Shown: positions 28,201 through 37,476, numbered from the stretch's first letter. The stretch is DNA of 64,000 nucleotides from Arthrobacter sp. JZ12 (GCF_035189165.1 NZ_CP045246.1:1860001-1924000); one strand, 5' to 3'. The notes: generated by a model from the letters alone, not told the origin. A program made the numbers and translations.

Positions 28201-28460
28201 GGGTTTTGGATTCTCCAGCCGGGATTGTTGTCCCTCCAATCTACTGCGTTGACAGGGATTTCCACGGCATTGGCGGCGGCCGGTGCGACCGGCCAAGGTG
28301 CCGTAATCAGCGGGAGGAACTAGGCTTTCCTCAGGATCGTTGGCAACCGCAGTATGCTGATCAACCGCAGACTGGTTATCACCTCGGGCTCGGCGCTTCC
28401 GATTCCGGTGTAGCGGACAGCTGGACCGCGGACACAACCGCAGACGACGAGGCAGGAAAT

Positions 28461-29483
28461 TTGACCGGTAATTCCAACTTCCGACACCACAACACCGCAC
28501 TCCTCGGCGTGGAAAGTGTTGAGGCACCGGTGATCGTCACGTCCTCGGAGTTCGACCGGATCCTCGCTCCAGCGTTGAAGCGGTTGAGGCTATCCACCGG
28601 CCTCCTGCACCGGGTTGCCGGCATCAACGAGCGGCGTTGGTGGGCTCCCGGAACAGGGTTCGAAGACGGGGCCATCGAGGCGGGAGCCAAGGCACTGGCG
28701 TCGGCGGGCATCGAAGCCTCCCAAATCGGTCTGCTCATCAATACTTCTGTCTCACGCACCAACCTTGAGCCCTCCGTTGCAGTCAAAATTCACAACGGTC
28801 TGGGCCTGCCATCCTCGGCGATGAATTTTGACGTGGCGAACGCCTGCCTGGGGTTCGTGAACGGCATGACCCTTGCAGCCAACATGATCGAGGCCGGGCA
28901 GATCCAGTACGCAATGGTGGTGAACGGGGAGGACGCCCAGGCCACCCAGGAGGCCACACTCCGGCGGCTGAACCAACCCGACGCCACCCGGGAAAGCTTC
29001 ATGCAGGAGTTCGCCACCCTCACCCTCGGATCAGGGGCAGCTGCTGCCATCCTCGGCCCCGCTGACCTGCATCCGGGTTCCCACCGCCTGCTTGGCGGCG
29101 TAGCCCGTGCCGGCACCGAGCACCATGAGCTCTGCGTGGGCGGCATCGACGGCATGTACACCAACGCCCAGGGGCTTCTGGACGGCGGCCTCGAACTGGT
29201 GGTGGACGCCTGGAATGAGGCCCGGGCGGATTGGCACTGGGCAGGGATGGACCGCTACATCACCCATCAGGTAAGCACCACGCACACCAAGGCGATTGTC
29301 GAGGCCATCAACCTGGATCCCGCCAGGGTCCCGCAAACTTTCCCGCGCTGGGGCAACGTTGGGCCGGCGTCGCTGCCCATGACGCTCGCAGCCGAAGCGC
29401 AAACTCTCAACGCAGGCGACCGCGTACTCTGCATGGGCGTCGGATCCGGACTAAACACCGCCATGCTGGAGATTGCGTGGTAG
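28461..29483 (+). CDS. oleA: long-chain acyl-CoA condensing enzyme OleA
   Basis: 340 aa from the TTG at 28461, chosen because GAGG lies 8 nt upstream and homologues start near TGNSxFRHxNTALLGV; the frame is open to 28206 without similarity. OleA joins two fatty acyl-CoAs head to head into a beta-keto acid. Thiolase-fold residues are C129 (DVANACLGF), H269 (ITHQVS) and N299 (WGNVGP). E103 (NLEPSVA) falls 26 residues before the Cys, as does the essential E117 of Xanthomonas OleA. It starts an operon with oleBC and oleD, which separates it from fabH. Confidence 0.92.
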   Translation: MTGNSNFRHHNTALLGVESVEAPVIVTSSEFDRILAPALKRLRLSTGLLHRVAGINERRWWAPGTGFEDGAIEAGAKALASAGIEASQIGLLINTSVSRTNLEPSVAVKIHNGLGLPSSAMNFDVANACLGFVNGMTLAANMIEAGQIQYAMVVNGEDAQATQEATLRRLNQPDATRESFMQEFATLTLGSGAAAAILGPADLHPGSHRLLGGVARAGTEHHELCVGGIDGMYTNAQGLLDGGLELVVDAWNEARADWHWAGMDRYITHQVSTTHTKAIVEAINLDPARVPQTFPRWGNVGPASLPMTLAAEAQTLNAGDRVLCMGVGSGLNTAMLEIAW

Positions 29484-32077
29484 AACTACCCGGCGTTGAC
29501 CCTACGTGGTCGACGTACCTCAACGTGCCCTCGACGGCTCCGGTTGATCCCGAGGGAACCGTCAACCGCTGGCATTTCCTGGACAACGCCGCATCCGTCG
29601 TTGGCCAGGTCCGCGGCACCCTGCTGTGCGTTCACGGGAACCCCACCTGGTCCTACCTGTGGCGGTCCCTGCTCGCGGAAGGAGCCCGGCAGGGCTGGCG
29701 GGTAGTCGCAGTTGATCAGCTGGAGATGGGCTACTCGGAGCGCACCGGGCGGCGGCGCCGGCTTTCTGATCGCGTGCGGGACCTGGAGGATTTTGCCAAG
29801 GCACTGGAACTGAGCGGGCCTCTGGTGACCGTAGGGCACGACTGGGGAGGAGTTGTCAGCCTCGGGTTCGCGCACCGCAACCGGAAGGACCTCGCCGCCG
29901 TGGTTCTCACCAACACGGCGATCCACCAGGACCCTGACTTCCCCATACCTGCTCCCCTGCGCCTTGCGCTAAGCGGCGCGCTCCACCGCGTCGGCACATC
30001 CGGCACGCCCGCGTTCCTCGAAACCACCCTCGCGCTCGCCCGGCCGAGGCTTGCCCCGGATGTCCGGGCAGCCTACCGCGCGCCTTACCGCACGGCATCG
30101 GACCGTCTGGGCATTGAACAGTTCGTCGCTGACATTCCGGCGGATCCAAGCCATCCGAGCTACCCGGAGCTTCGGGACATCGCCGAGGGCATCCGCGGCC
30201 TGGACGTCCCTGTCCTCATGCTGTGGGGCCCGGGTGACCCGATCTTCTCGGACACCTATCTGGAAGACCTCACCCGCCGGCTCCCCCAGGCAGACGTGCA
30301 CCGCTTCGAAGGGGCTAGCCACCTTGTCGCCGAGGACCGCGATATCGCCGCGCCCGTGTTCACCTGGCTGGATGGGCAGGACGGGAACGACGACAACACC
30401 GCTGTGCGCGCAGCACGCGAGCCGTTCACTCCACTCTGGCAGAACGTCGAGGAACTTTGTGCGGGTGCGTCAGCTGACTCCCTAGCCATCGCAGACATGG
30501 ACTCCACCGGCAGCGTGGCCCATTCCCTTTCCTGGTGGGAGTTTGATGAGCGCGTCCGGAAACTTGCGGGGGCGCTGCAGGGTATCGGTGTGCGGGCCGG
30601 TAGCCGCGTCAGCCTCATGGTTCCGCCGGGCGTCGACCTGACCGTCCTGATCTACGCGTGCCTCAGGTTGGGGGCCGTGATTGTCGTGGCCGATGCCGGA
30701 TTGGGCGCGAAGGGACTCAGCCGTGCAGTGCGCGGAACGGTCCCTGAATTCTTCGTGGGTATCGACCGTGCGCTGGTCGCTGCCAGGGCCTTCGGCTGGC
30801 CCGGTGTACGCATCAGCGCTGGCGCACTGTCGCCTACGCGGGCACGGCTACTGGGTGTGAGGCACAGCCTGCAGGACCTCCTGTCCCACTCGATCCCCGT
30901 CAACGGTCCGGAACCCGCCCCGGATGCAGACGCCGCGATTCTCTTCACCTCGGGCTCCACCGGGCCGGCGAAGGGGGTTGTGTATACCCACCGCCAACTC
31001 TCGGCGATGAGGGACGTTCTCGCCGCTACGCTCAATCTTTCACCCGGAAGCGCACTGGTGGCTGGATTCGCACCGTTCGCGCTCCTGGGACCTGCGCTGG
31101 GCGCGTCCTCGGTCACACCGGATATGGACGTTACGGCTCCCCGCACTCTCACCGCCCAGGCGCTGTCCGACGCCGCCGCCGCGATCGAGGCGGGGGTAAT
31201 CTTCGCGTCACCGGCTGCACTGCGTAACGTGCTGGCCACAGCGGACGCACTAAGCGCAGAAGGCAAGTCTGCGCTCGCAAGGGTGGAAGTTGTTCTGTCA
31301 GCCGGTGCGCCCATTCCCGTGGCTCTTCTTGATGAACTGCAGTCGCTGGTCCCGTCCGCTTCTCTCCACACGCCCTATGGCATGACGGAGGCGCTGCCCA
31401 TCACGGACATCGATCTGGCCGGAATTCTTGAGGCGACGGCCGGGCGCACACACGGTGCGGGAAACGGTGTCTGCGTCGGCAAGCCGGTGCCGGGGGCAGA
31501 ACTGACCATCAGCCCGCTCGACGTTTCCGGCGCGGCCGTCGGAGATCCGGTTACGACGGCGGGTGTCACGGGCGAAATCCTCGTACAGGCCGCGCATGTC
31601 AAGGATCGTTACCACCGGTTGTGGTTGACCGAACGCGAGTCCTCCCGCACGGCCGGCTGGCACCGCACCGGTGACGTCGGTCACTTGGATGCGGAGGGCC
31701 GGCTTTGGGTGGAGGGCCGGCTGGCCCATGTGATCACCGCGGCCTCGGGCATTGTGACGCCGGTTGGGCCGGAGCAGGCGATCGAGCAACTTCGGTCCGT
31801 GCGCCAGGCCGCCGTTGTCGGTGTCGGCCCGCACGGCACTCAGGCGGTGGTCGCCGTCGTCGTACCCGAAGGAGGAAAGGCGGCTGCGGGGCTCGCGCCG
31901 ACCGGAATCACGCTGGAAGTCCGCGCAGCAGCCCGCACCATGGGAGTGGACCTGGCTGCGGTCCTCACGCTTCCGGAACTGCCTACCGACATTCGGCACA
32001 ATGCGAAGATCGATCGCGCGAGGGTCGCGCAGTGGGCTGGGCGACGCCTGTCCGGGCAACGGGGCGGCCGGCCGTGA
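29477..32077 (+). CDS. oleBC: OleBC fusion: beta-lactone decarboxylase plus beta-lactone synthetase
   Basis: 866 aa from the GTG at 29477 (GGAG 6 nt upstream), overlapping oleA by 7 bp. Residues 30-300 are OleB, an alpha/beta-hydrolase of the haloalkane-dehalogenase group: HGNPTWSYLW (53-62), nucleophile D122 in GHDWGG, D254 in GPGDPIFSD, H282 in GASHLVAED. Residues about 315-866 are OleC, an AMP-forming ligase fold: P-loop LFTSGSTGPAKG (489-500), YGMTEALP, TGDVGHLDAEGRLWVEGR and RHNAKIDR. OleC makes the beta-lactone and OleB removes CO2 to give a cis-olefin. The fusion is known from Micrococcus and relatives. Confidence 0.92.
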   Translation: MVELPGVDPTWSTYLNVPSTAPVDPEGTVNRWHFLDNAASVVGQVRGTLLCVHGNPTWSYLWRSLLAEGARQGWRVVAVDQLEMGYSERTGRRRRLSDRVRDLEDFAKALELSGPLVTVGHDWGGVVSLGFAHRNRKDLAAVVLTNTAIHQDPDFPIPAPLRLALSGALHRVGTSGTPAFLETTLALARPRLAPDVRAAYRAPYRTASDRLGIEQFVADIPADPSHPSYPELRDIAEGIRGLDVPVLMLWGPGDPIFSDTYLEDLTRRLPQADVHRFEGASHLVAEDRDIAAPVFTWLDGQDGNDDNTAVRAAREPFTPLWQNVEELCAGASADSLAIADMDSTGSVAHSLSWWEFDERVRKLAGALQGIGVRAGSRVSLMVPPGVDLTVLIYACLRLGAVIVVADAGLGAKGLSRAVRGTVPEFFVGIDRALVAARAFGWPGVRISAGALSPTRARLLGVRHSLQDLLSHSIPVNGPEPAPDADAAILFTSGSTGPAKGVVYTHRQLSAMRDVLAATLNLSPGSALVAGFAPFALLGPALGASSVTPDMDVTAPRTLTAQALSDAAAAIEAGVIFASPAALRNVLATADALSAEGKSALARVEVVLSAGAPIPVALLDELQSLVPSASLHTPYGMTEALPITDIDLAGILEATAGRTHGAGNGVCVGKPVPGAELTISPLDVSGAAVGDPVTTAGVTGEILVQAAHVKDRYHRLWLTERESSRTAGWHRTGDVGHLDAEGRLWVEGRLAHVITAASGIVTPVGPEQAIEQLRSVRQAAVVGVGPHGTQAVVAVVVPEGGKAAAGLAPTGITLEVRAAARTMGVDLAAVLTLPELPTDIRHNAKIDRARVAQWAGRRLSGQRGGRP

Positions 32078-33048
32078 AGGTTCTGGTGACCGGAGCCAGC
32101 GGGATGCTGGGCGGAGCTGTGGCAGCGCTGATGGTCGGCCGGAGTTACTCGGTGCGCACTTTCCAGCGGCGGGGCTCCAGGGTCGCGGGCGCGCAGGATG
32201 TCTTCGGCGACCTCACCGATCCTGCGGCGGTTGAACAGGCAGTGGCAGGCGTTGACGGCATCATCCATCTGGCAGCGAAAGTTTCCTTCTCCGGCGAGGA
32301 GAACGAGTTCCACCGGGTCAATGTGCTGGGTACCGCCTCGCTGCTGGAAGCTGCACGCGCAGCCGGAGCACAGCGCTTCATTTATGTCTCGTCGCCATCA
32401 GTGGCTCACGTCGGCAGATCTCTGGCCGGTGCCGGTGCAGAGCCGGCAGATCCGCACGGTGCCCGCGGCGCCTATGCCCGCACCAAGGCGCAGGCCGAGC
32501 GGCTTGCCCTCACGGCTGACGATGGACGGATGGCCGTGGCAGCGATTCGTCCGCACGTTGTCTGGGGGCCCGGCGATACCCAGTTGGTTGAACGTGTGAT
32601 TGCGCGTGCCCACGCGGGCAGGCTGCCCTTACTGTCCGGCGGGACTGCAATGGTGGATACAACATACGTGGACAACGCCGCCTCCGCGATTGCAGCCGCG
32701 TACGAGCGTATCGAACACATCCGCGGGCTTGCCCTGGTGGTCACCAACGGGGAACCCCGACCCATCGGTGAGCTTCTGGCGCGCATCTGCGCTGCCGGAG
32801 GTGCACCCGAGCCGCGTTGGTCCATTCCCGGTTGGCTGGGAAGGGCGGCCGGCAGCGTTGTGGAGACTCTGTGGCGCCGCTCCACGGCCGACGGCGAGCC
32901 TCCCATGACGCGGTTCCTTGCCGAACAACTTTCTACGGCGCATTGGTTCGATCAGCGCCGTACCAGGGAGCTCCTGAATTGGACCCCGGAGGTCGGTCTC
33001 GATGAGGGCTTCAAGCGGCTTGCGGCGCACTATGGAAACACTCGCTGA
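32074..33048 (+). CDS. oleD: NAD(P)-dependent beta-keto acid reductase OleD
   Basis: 324 aa from the GTG in a GTGA overlap with oleBC; in-frame sequence upstream belongs to oleBC. It is an extended short-chain dehydrogenase of the 3-beta-HSD type: LVTGASGMLGG (nucleotide binding, residues 4-14), VSSPSV, and catalytic Y134-ART-K138. It reduces the beta-keto acid made by OleA to the beta-hydroxy acid used by OleC. Last gene of the olefin operon, followed by a hairpin. Confidence 0.92.
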   Translation: MKVLVTGASGMLGGAVAALMVGRSYSVRTFQRRGSRVAGAQDVFGDLTDPAAVEQAVAGVDGIIHLAAKVSFSGEENEFHRVNVLGTASLLEAARAAGAQRFIYVSSPSVAHVGRSLAGAGAEPADPHGARGAYARTKAQAERLALTADDGRMAVAAIRPHVVWGPGDTQLVERVIARAHAGRLPLLSGGTAMVDTTYVDNAASAIAAAYERIEHIRGLALVVTNGEPRPIGELLARICAAGGAPEPRWSIPGWLGRAAGSVVETLWRRSTADGEPPMTRFLAEQLSTAHWFDQRRTRELLNWTPEVGLDEGFKRLAAHYGNTR

Positions 33049-33069
33049 TCAATTCTTCAGCGGGAACGC

Positions 33070-33103
33070 AAAAGGGAGAACCGGATGACCGGTTCTCCCT
33101 TTT
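33070..33103. terminator. bidirectional terminator between oleD and the NlpC/P60 gene
   Basis: A perfect 15-bp stem (AAAAGGGAGAACCGG and complement) with ATGA loop; each arm ends in a short A/T run, so it can work in both directions for the convergent genes. Confidence 0.88.
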
Positions 33104-33149
33104 ACGTTGGAGCTGGGCTGCGGGATCGGCGTGAACCCTTCGCTGCTGC

Positions 33150-34049
33150 CTAGAGGCGCACGAAGAAGGCGCCCGGCAGGTCAGTCAGCGGGTGCTGCAT
33201 GGTCAGGTTTGCACCATTCATGCCGCTGCTGATTACCTGGCCGCCGCCGGCGTAGACAGCAACGTGTCCACCGGTGATGACGAGATCGCCCGGTGCCGGA
33301 GTGCTGACGCGCTGGCCGTAGTTGGCGAACTGCAGCGGACCAAGGTCGCCGACCGGCTTGCCGGCTGCAGCCATGGCGATCTCCACCAGCCGGGTGCAGT
33401 CCTGGATTGCACCGGCCGCGAGCTGCGCACGGGCCGAAGCCAGTACCGCGCCGCCGATTCCGCTCGATGCGCCGTCAGCGACGGTGATCTTGGTGGACGA
33501 TGCGGTGGTGATGCCCATGGTGCTGGTCTCTGCAGGAGCAGGGGCCGGTGCCGGAGCAGGGGCGGGCGCCGGAGCAGGGGCCGGTGCCGGAGCAGCAGCC
33601 GGTGCCGGAGCAGCAGCCGGAGCCGGAGCAGCGGCGGCGCTGCCGGACAGGCTGATTACCTGGCCGGGGTAGATGATGGAGTCCCAGCCCAGTCCGTTAG
33701 CAGCGAAAACTGCTTCCAGGCTGACACCGTAGTTCGCCGCAATGGCGCCCAGAGTGTCCCCCGGCTTCACGGTGTGGGTCGGTGCACCGGCAGCGGGTGC
33801 TGCAGGTGCGGGGGCGGGGGCAGCAGGTGCTGCTACCTGGACGCTGGTGTCGGCAGCCTGGACGGCTGCGGTGGTGGTGGTGCCTGCGCTGGCGGGCAGC
33901 GCTGCTCCGAAAAGGATTCCGGATGCTGCAACCATGACGGCTGCGGGACGGCCAACGGTTCCGGCGGACGAGCTGACAGCGTTGGAAACGAGCTTCAGCT
34001 TGCTGGGCGGAGTTGCACGGTGGCGCGCGACATGACGGTTCTTAGACAA
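33150..34049 (-). CDS. secreted LysM - NlpC/P60-type cell wall hydrolase
   Basis: 299 aa from the TTG at 34049 (LSKNRHVARHRA), which has GGGAGAGG 7 nt upstream; the frame runs on to 34142 but that is riboswitch RNA. Residues about 35-56 form a signal peptide ending PASA. One LysM domain (THTVKPGDTLGAIAANYGV to YPGQVISL, about 91-135) should bind peptidoglycan. A Pro/Ala linker of about 40 residues leads to a C-terminal papain-like domain with Cys in IQDCTRLVE and His in GGHVAVYAGGG. Probably cuts wall peptides. Convergent to oleD. Confidence 0.88.
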   Translation of the reverse strand: MSKNRHVARHRATPPSKLKLVSNAVSSSAGTVGRPAAVMVAASGILFGAALPASAGTTTTAAVQAADTSVQVAAPAAPAPAPAAPAAGAPTHTVKPGDTLGAIAANYGVSLEAVFAANGLGWDSIIYPGQVISLSGSAAAAPAPAAAPAPAAAPAPAPAPAPAPAPAPAPAPAETSTMGITTASSTKITVADGASSGIGGAVLASARAQLAAGAIQDCTRLVEIAMAAAGKPVGDLGPLQFANYGQRVSTPAPGDLVITGGHVAVYAGGGQVISSGMNGANLTMQHPLTDLPGAFFVRL

Positions 34050-34065
34050 AGGAATAGCCTCTCCC

Positions 34066-34245
34066 AATGCCTGCGGAGTTAGCTGTCGGATTCGGATGGG
34101 AGCCACCCGGACGTCTGCGGCATCAAGCCGGTACGTCTTCACCCCTAGGACTTCTTGCGAAGCCCGCTATCTGGTTCCCCCGCTCCTGCCGGTATGTCTA
34201 GCGAACGGACCCTCCGGCAGCGACAGGATTAGGCAATCAGCCGGA
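34066..34245 (-). ncRNA. cyclic di-AMP riboswitch (ydaO-yuaA type)
   Basis: The minus-strand leader carries the ydaO-type conserved blocks in order: CCTAATCCTGTCG (34233-34221), GGGGGAACC (34181-34173), GGGGTGAA (34145-34138) and GACAGCTAACTCCGCAGGC (34087-34069), then the GGGAGAGG ribosome-binding site. This class is common upstream of NlpC/P60 genes in actinobacteria and normally turns expression off at high c-di-AMP. Outer boundaries are approximate. Confidence 0.88.
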
Positions 34246-34318
34246 AGGGAGCCGGGCTGGTGAACCCGGCGTGTCCATAACGTTACATTCTTCGCGTCGA
34301 AAAGTCACATTTCGATCA

Positions 34319-34346
34319 CGGGCCGGGCGCCCCTGCGCCCGGCCCG
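34319..34346 (-). terminator. hairpin after the YtxH-like gene
   Basis: A perfect 12-bp GC-rich stem (CGGGCCGGGCGC and complement) with a CCCT loop lies 45 bp beyond the YtxH-like stop and upstream of the riboswitch. No U tract. Confidence 0.65.
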
Positions 34347-34391
34347 GAATCGTCCGCGCTAGTCAGACCTGAATGTTTCTGCTGGTCAGAC

Positions 34392-34673
34392 CTATATTTT
34401 GTATTCGTCCTGGGCGGTTTCACCGGTGGAGTTATCGCCGCCTCGGTGCATGGCGGACTGCGCCTTCTTAAGGGCTTCCGTTGCCTGCGCCTGCACCTCG
34501 GGAGCCTTTGCCTTGACGGCCTCGGTAGCGCCGCTGACTTTGTCCTGCACCTTTGGGTTGTTCCAAAGCTCGTTCGCCTTGACCTTGATCTGTTCGTAGC
34601 TTGCACGACCAGCCCGGGCGCCCAGAACGTAGCCCGCTGCCATACCTGCCGCAAACACCAACTTGTTCTTCAT
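34392..34673 (-). CDS. YtxH-like small membrane-associated protein
   Basis: 93 aa from the second ATG (34673), which has AGGAG at 7 nt; the ATG at 34679 is too close to it. MKNKLVFAAGMAAGYVLGARAGR is a short hydrophobic anchor with GxxxG spacing, followed by an amphipathic Ala/Lys/Glu-rich helical region (40-80). The pattern is that of YtxH-like actinobacterial proteins. Function unknown; possibly envelope or stress related. Confidence 0.7.
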   Translation of the reverse strand: MKNKLVFAAGMAAGYVLGARAGRASYEQIKVKANELWNNPKVQDKVSGATEAVKAKAPEVQAQATEALKKAQSAMHRGGDNSTGETAQDEYKI

Positions 34674-34749
34674 TGCCATTCTCCTGTCGTGTCGACTTAC
34701 TCAGAAGTCGAATCTAGTCAGGGTGCTTACTTTTGTCACGTCCGCGCAC

Positions 34750-35757
34750 TCACCAACGGCCATTTCGGGGTCGTGGTTGGCAGCGGGGGCACGTGTAGGA
34801 CGACCGGTTCATGAAGGTGTCGCGGCGGATCTGGGAGACCCGTCCATCCTCTGCACAGCGCAGGCACGGCTGGTTTTCGCGTCCATAGGCGTTGAGGGAT
34901 CGTGCGAAGTAGCCCGAAGCGCCGTTGACGTTCACATACAGAGAGTCGAAGCTGGTTCCTCCGGCCTCGAGTGCGCGCACCATAACATCGCGGCACGCAT
35001 CCACAAGCCGGGTCGCTTCCGGGCGGCGGAGCGTCTCAGTCGGCCGGGCGTAGTGCAGCCTGGCAGCCCAAAGGGACTCGTCCGCATATATGTTCCCGAT
35101 TCCGGAGATCAGGCTTTGATCGAGAAGTGCACGCTTGATTCCGGTACGTCGGGAGCGAAGCCGTCGATAGAACTCCTCGAACGAAAACGCCGGATCCAGT
35201 GGATCCCGGGCGATATGCGCGGCCTCAACCGGCACCACGGGTTCCGGATTCTCACCTAGCCCGCCCGGCCGCCCGTCGGCAGTGGGGACCATGGAAGTCA
35301 CGAACAGTCCGCCGAAAATCCGCTGGTCGACGAATCGCAATTCTTCGGGAAGCCGCTGGGCGGCATCAGTGGCGGAAGACAGGACCAGTCGCACTTTCAG
35401 GTGTTTTTCATCCGGTTGCCCGGCGTCCTCTACAAGCAGCTGTCCGCTCATTCCAAGGTGGGCCATGAGCGCCACCGGCTCACGTGCTGGCGGCGCACCC
35501 GGTTCGAGGGAGGGAGATTCGCCTACTGCGGCAGCAGCATCGTCGTCGGGAACTGCGAGCGGCAGCCAAAGAAACTTGCCACGCCGCACTGCGTCCGCCA
35601 CGCGCGCGCCGACCAGGTTTCCGCGAAAGTCCTCCACCCCGAGCGCGTGCCGCCGGATGGAGCGTTGGTCGAGGACCTCAACGGATTCGATCCGCCGGCC
35701 GCGCACCCACCGCGCAAGACCACGGCGGACAACCTCCACCTCGGGAAGTTCCGGCAT
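34750..35757 (-). CDS. mutM: formamidopyrimidine-DNA glycosylase
   Basis: 335 aa. It excises oxidised purines such as 8-oxoguanine and nicks the strand. The catalytic N-terminus [13 protein letters not shown] (Pro after Met), the helix-two-turn-helix region around [20 protein letters not shown] with the DNA-binding Asn, and the C-terminal zinc finger CLRCAEDGR...YTCPRC are complete. An insertion of about 25 residues (70-95, Asp/Ala/Glu/Pro-rich) makes it longer than the usual 270-300. It follows rnc by 15 bp. Confidence 0.95.
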   Translation of the reverse strand: MPELPEVEVVRRGLARWVRGRRIESVEVLDQRSIRRHALGVEDFRGNLVGARVADAVRRGKFLWLPLAVPDDDAAAAVGESPSLEPGAPPAREPVALMAHLGMSGQLLVEDAGQPDEKHLKVRLVLSSATDAAQRLPEELRFVDQRIFGGLFVTSMVPTADGRPGGLGENPEPVVPVEAAHIARDPLDPAFSFEEFYRRLRSRRTGIKRALLDQSLISGIGNIYADESLWAARLHYARPTETLRRPEATRLVDACRDVMVRALEAGGTSFDSLYVNVNGASGYFARSLNAYGRENQPCLRCAEDGRVSQIRRDTFMNRSSYTCPRCQPRPRNGRW

Positions 35758-35772
35758 TGAAATCCCCGAACT

Positions 35773-36555
35773 TCAGGAAGGGTTGACGGAGGAATCGGAC
35801 CCCACGCCGGCGGAGGCAGCCGACTTGTCAGCGCCGTCGGCCTGCAGCAGCTTCCAGGAGGCCGCAGCTGCCTCCTGCTCGGCTTCCTTCTTGGAACGAC
35901 CGGACCCGGAACCGTAGGTATTGCCGCCGATGGTCAGTACCGCTTCGAATCGACGGTCGTGATCCGGGCCGTAACCGGTCACGCGGTAGTCAATGACCCC
36001 CATGCGTTGCGCAGCGGCGATCTCCTGAATACTTGTCTTCCAGTCGGTGCCTGCCCCGAGTGCTGCCGCGTCCTTGAGGACCGGCCCGATGATGCGCATG
36101 ACTAGGCAACGGGCAGTTTCCATGCCGTTGCTGAGATAAGTGGCGCCGATGATGGCTTCCATGGTGTCGGCAAGGATGGAGGACTTGTCCCAACCGTTGG
36201 TCAGCTTTTCGCCCTGGCCCAGTAGGATGTGCGGACCGAGCCCCAGCCCCCGCGCCACGGACGCCAGAGCGCGCGTGCTGACGACTGCGGACCTCCGTTT
36301 GGCCAGCTCCCCCTCGGAGAGCTCAGGATTATCCCGGTAGAGGGCATCCGTTATGGACAGCCCCAACACAGCGTCCCCGAGGAATTCCAGGCGCTCGTTG
36401 GTGGGAATGCCGCCCTGCTCGTAGGCGTAGGAGCGGTGAGTCAGGGCAAGACGAAGCGTCTCGGCGTCAATACTGACACCGAGACGCTTCAAAAGGTCTT
36501 CAGAACTTTCCACGCAGGCGACGCTTTCGCGATTTCTGCTGCCGGTGCCTGACAT
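35773..36555 (-). CDS. rnc: ribonuclease III
   Basis: 260 aa. It cuts double-stranded RNA in rRNA maturation and mRNA control. The signature NERLEFLGDAVLGL with the catalytic acidic residues, and the later DTMEAIIGATYL, define the endonuclease domain; residues 170-240 form the dsRNA-binding domain ending GSGRSKKEAEQEAAAASWK. A Ser/Ala/Asp tail of about 20 residues follows. It is 15 bp downstream of rpmF. Confidence 0.95.
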   Translation of the reverse strand: MSGTGSRNRESVACVESSEDLLKRLGVSIDAETLRLALTHRSYAYEQGGIPTNERLEFLGDAVLGLSITDALYRDNPELSEGELAKRRSAVVSTRALASVARGLGLGPHILLGQGEKLTNGWDKSSILADTMEAIIGATYLSNGMETARCLVMRIIGPVLKDAAALGAGTDWKTSIQEIAAAQRMGVIDYRVTGYGPDHDRRFEAVLTIGGNTYGSGSGRSKKEAEQEAAAASWKLLQADGADKSAASAGVGSDSSVNPS

Positions 36556-36570
36556 GGCACCACCAGCAAT

Positions 36571-36774
36571 CTAGACGTCGGCTACCTTGCGGCCCTTGTA
36601 CTCAAGGAACAGCGCGGTACCTGCGGAGTCGGTTACAACCTTGGCCTGATGGGCAAGGCTGTAGGTGACGCGACCGTTCTCCACCGTCTTCACCAGCTTG
36701 GGAGCAACAGCCTTCCACTGGGAACGGCGTGCACGCGTATTCGAGCGGGACATCTTCCGCTTGGGAACAGCCAC
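36571..36774 (-). CDS. rpmF: 50S ribosomal protein L32, cysteine-free form
   Basis: 67 aa. The N-terminal [21 protein letters not shown] is typical of L32. The C-terminal half lacks any Cys, so this is the zinc-independent (C-minus) form; I did not see a zinc-binding paralogue in the window. It follows the DUF177 gene by 2 bp, the order conserved in most bacteria. Confidence 0.96.
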   Translation of the reverse strand: MAVPKRKMSRSNTRARRSQWKAVAPKLVKTVENGRVTYSLAHQAKVVTDSAGTALFLEYKGRKVADV

Positions 36775-36776
36775 GA

Positions 36777-37376
36777 CTAACTCTCTTCTCTCTCGTCTAA
36801 CTCTGTCTTTGCTTCTGGTTCCGCCACCTGGGGGTCAGCGGCCGTGCCGGCCAACCCTGCCAGAGCAGCCCAGCGGGGGTCAAGGACCTCGTGCTGGTGT
36901 CCCGGGTGATCCTCGAGGCGCGCACCACACTCGGCGCACAACCCGGGGCAATCCTCCCGGCATACCGGCTGGAACGGCAGTGAGGTCACCACCGCGTCCC
37001 GCAGCACAGGTTCGAGATCGACGGAGTCGTTCTCCACCATGCGCTGCACGTCCTCCTCTTCATCCTCCGCCAACTCAGGGGCGTCGTAGTAGAAGAGTTC
37101 CTGCACATCGACGCTGCTGCCGTACGCGATCGGATCGAGGCATCGACCGCATTCGCCGGATACTTCGACGTCAACGGTTCCCGATACCAGGATCCCTTCA
37201 TGCACGGCCTCGAACCTCAGATCCAACTCCATGTCGGAGCCTTCCTGAACGCCGATGAGCGCCACACCAAAATCCTTCGGTGCGGGCACATGTTCTTCGA
37301 CTGTCCGCATACTTCCCGGGCTACGCCCGAGGTCCCTGACACTAAAGACCAGGGGCGAACTGAGATCGCTCTTAAT
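36777..37376 (-). CDS. DUF177/YceD family protein, probable ATT start
   Basis: 199 aa if begun at the ATT at 37376, which has AGGAG 5 nt upstream; the first ATG is at 37310 (177 aa). I prefer the ATT because the added residues ([21 protein letters not shown]) match the conserved start of actinobacterial homologues. [10 protein letters not shown] and [18 protein letters not shown] provide the paired Cys motifs of the family. YceD proteins precede rpmF almost everywhere and are linked to 23S rRNA or L32 processing; the exact activity is not settled. Confidence 0.85.
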   Translation of the reverse strand: MKSDLSSPLVFSVRDLGRSPGSMRTVEEHVPAPKDFGVALIGVQEGSDMELDLRFEAVHEGILVSGTVDVEVSGECGRCLDPIAYGSSVDVQELFYYDAPELAEDEEEDVQRMVENDSVDLEPVLRDAVVTSLPFQPVCREDCPGLCAECGARLEDHPGHQHEVLDPRWAALAGLAGTAADPQVAEPEAKTELDEREES

Positions 37377-37476
37377 GGGAACTCCTGTAGAACACGTGAC
37401 CGACGAACCATCTTAGCGTGAAAGCAACCTCCACCCCAAACCGGACGCGGGTTGCATTACCACTGGGCAGGACGGA

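Noticed and set aside
28206..28460. N-terminal extension of OleA and of SMC into the shared gap
   Set aside because: Both extensions lack family similarity and have poor start signals; the TTG at 28461 and the GTG at 28200 fit homologues.
33540..33650. regular short repeats resembling an array (CRISPR check)
   Set aside because: They are in-frame Ala-Pro codons of a wall-protein linker; there are no spacers of uniform length and no cas genes.
33192..34082. 296-aa Gly/Arg/Cys-rich plus-strand frame
   Set aside because: It arises from the Pro/Ala repeat region and riboswitch of the NlpC/P60 gene read backwards.
37311..37376. Frameshift or pseudogene at the 5' end of the DUF177 gene
   Set aside because: The frame is open and conserved up to the ATT with a good ribosome-binding site, so no lesion needs to be assumed.
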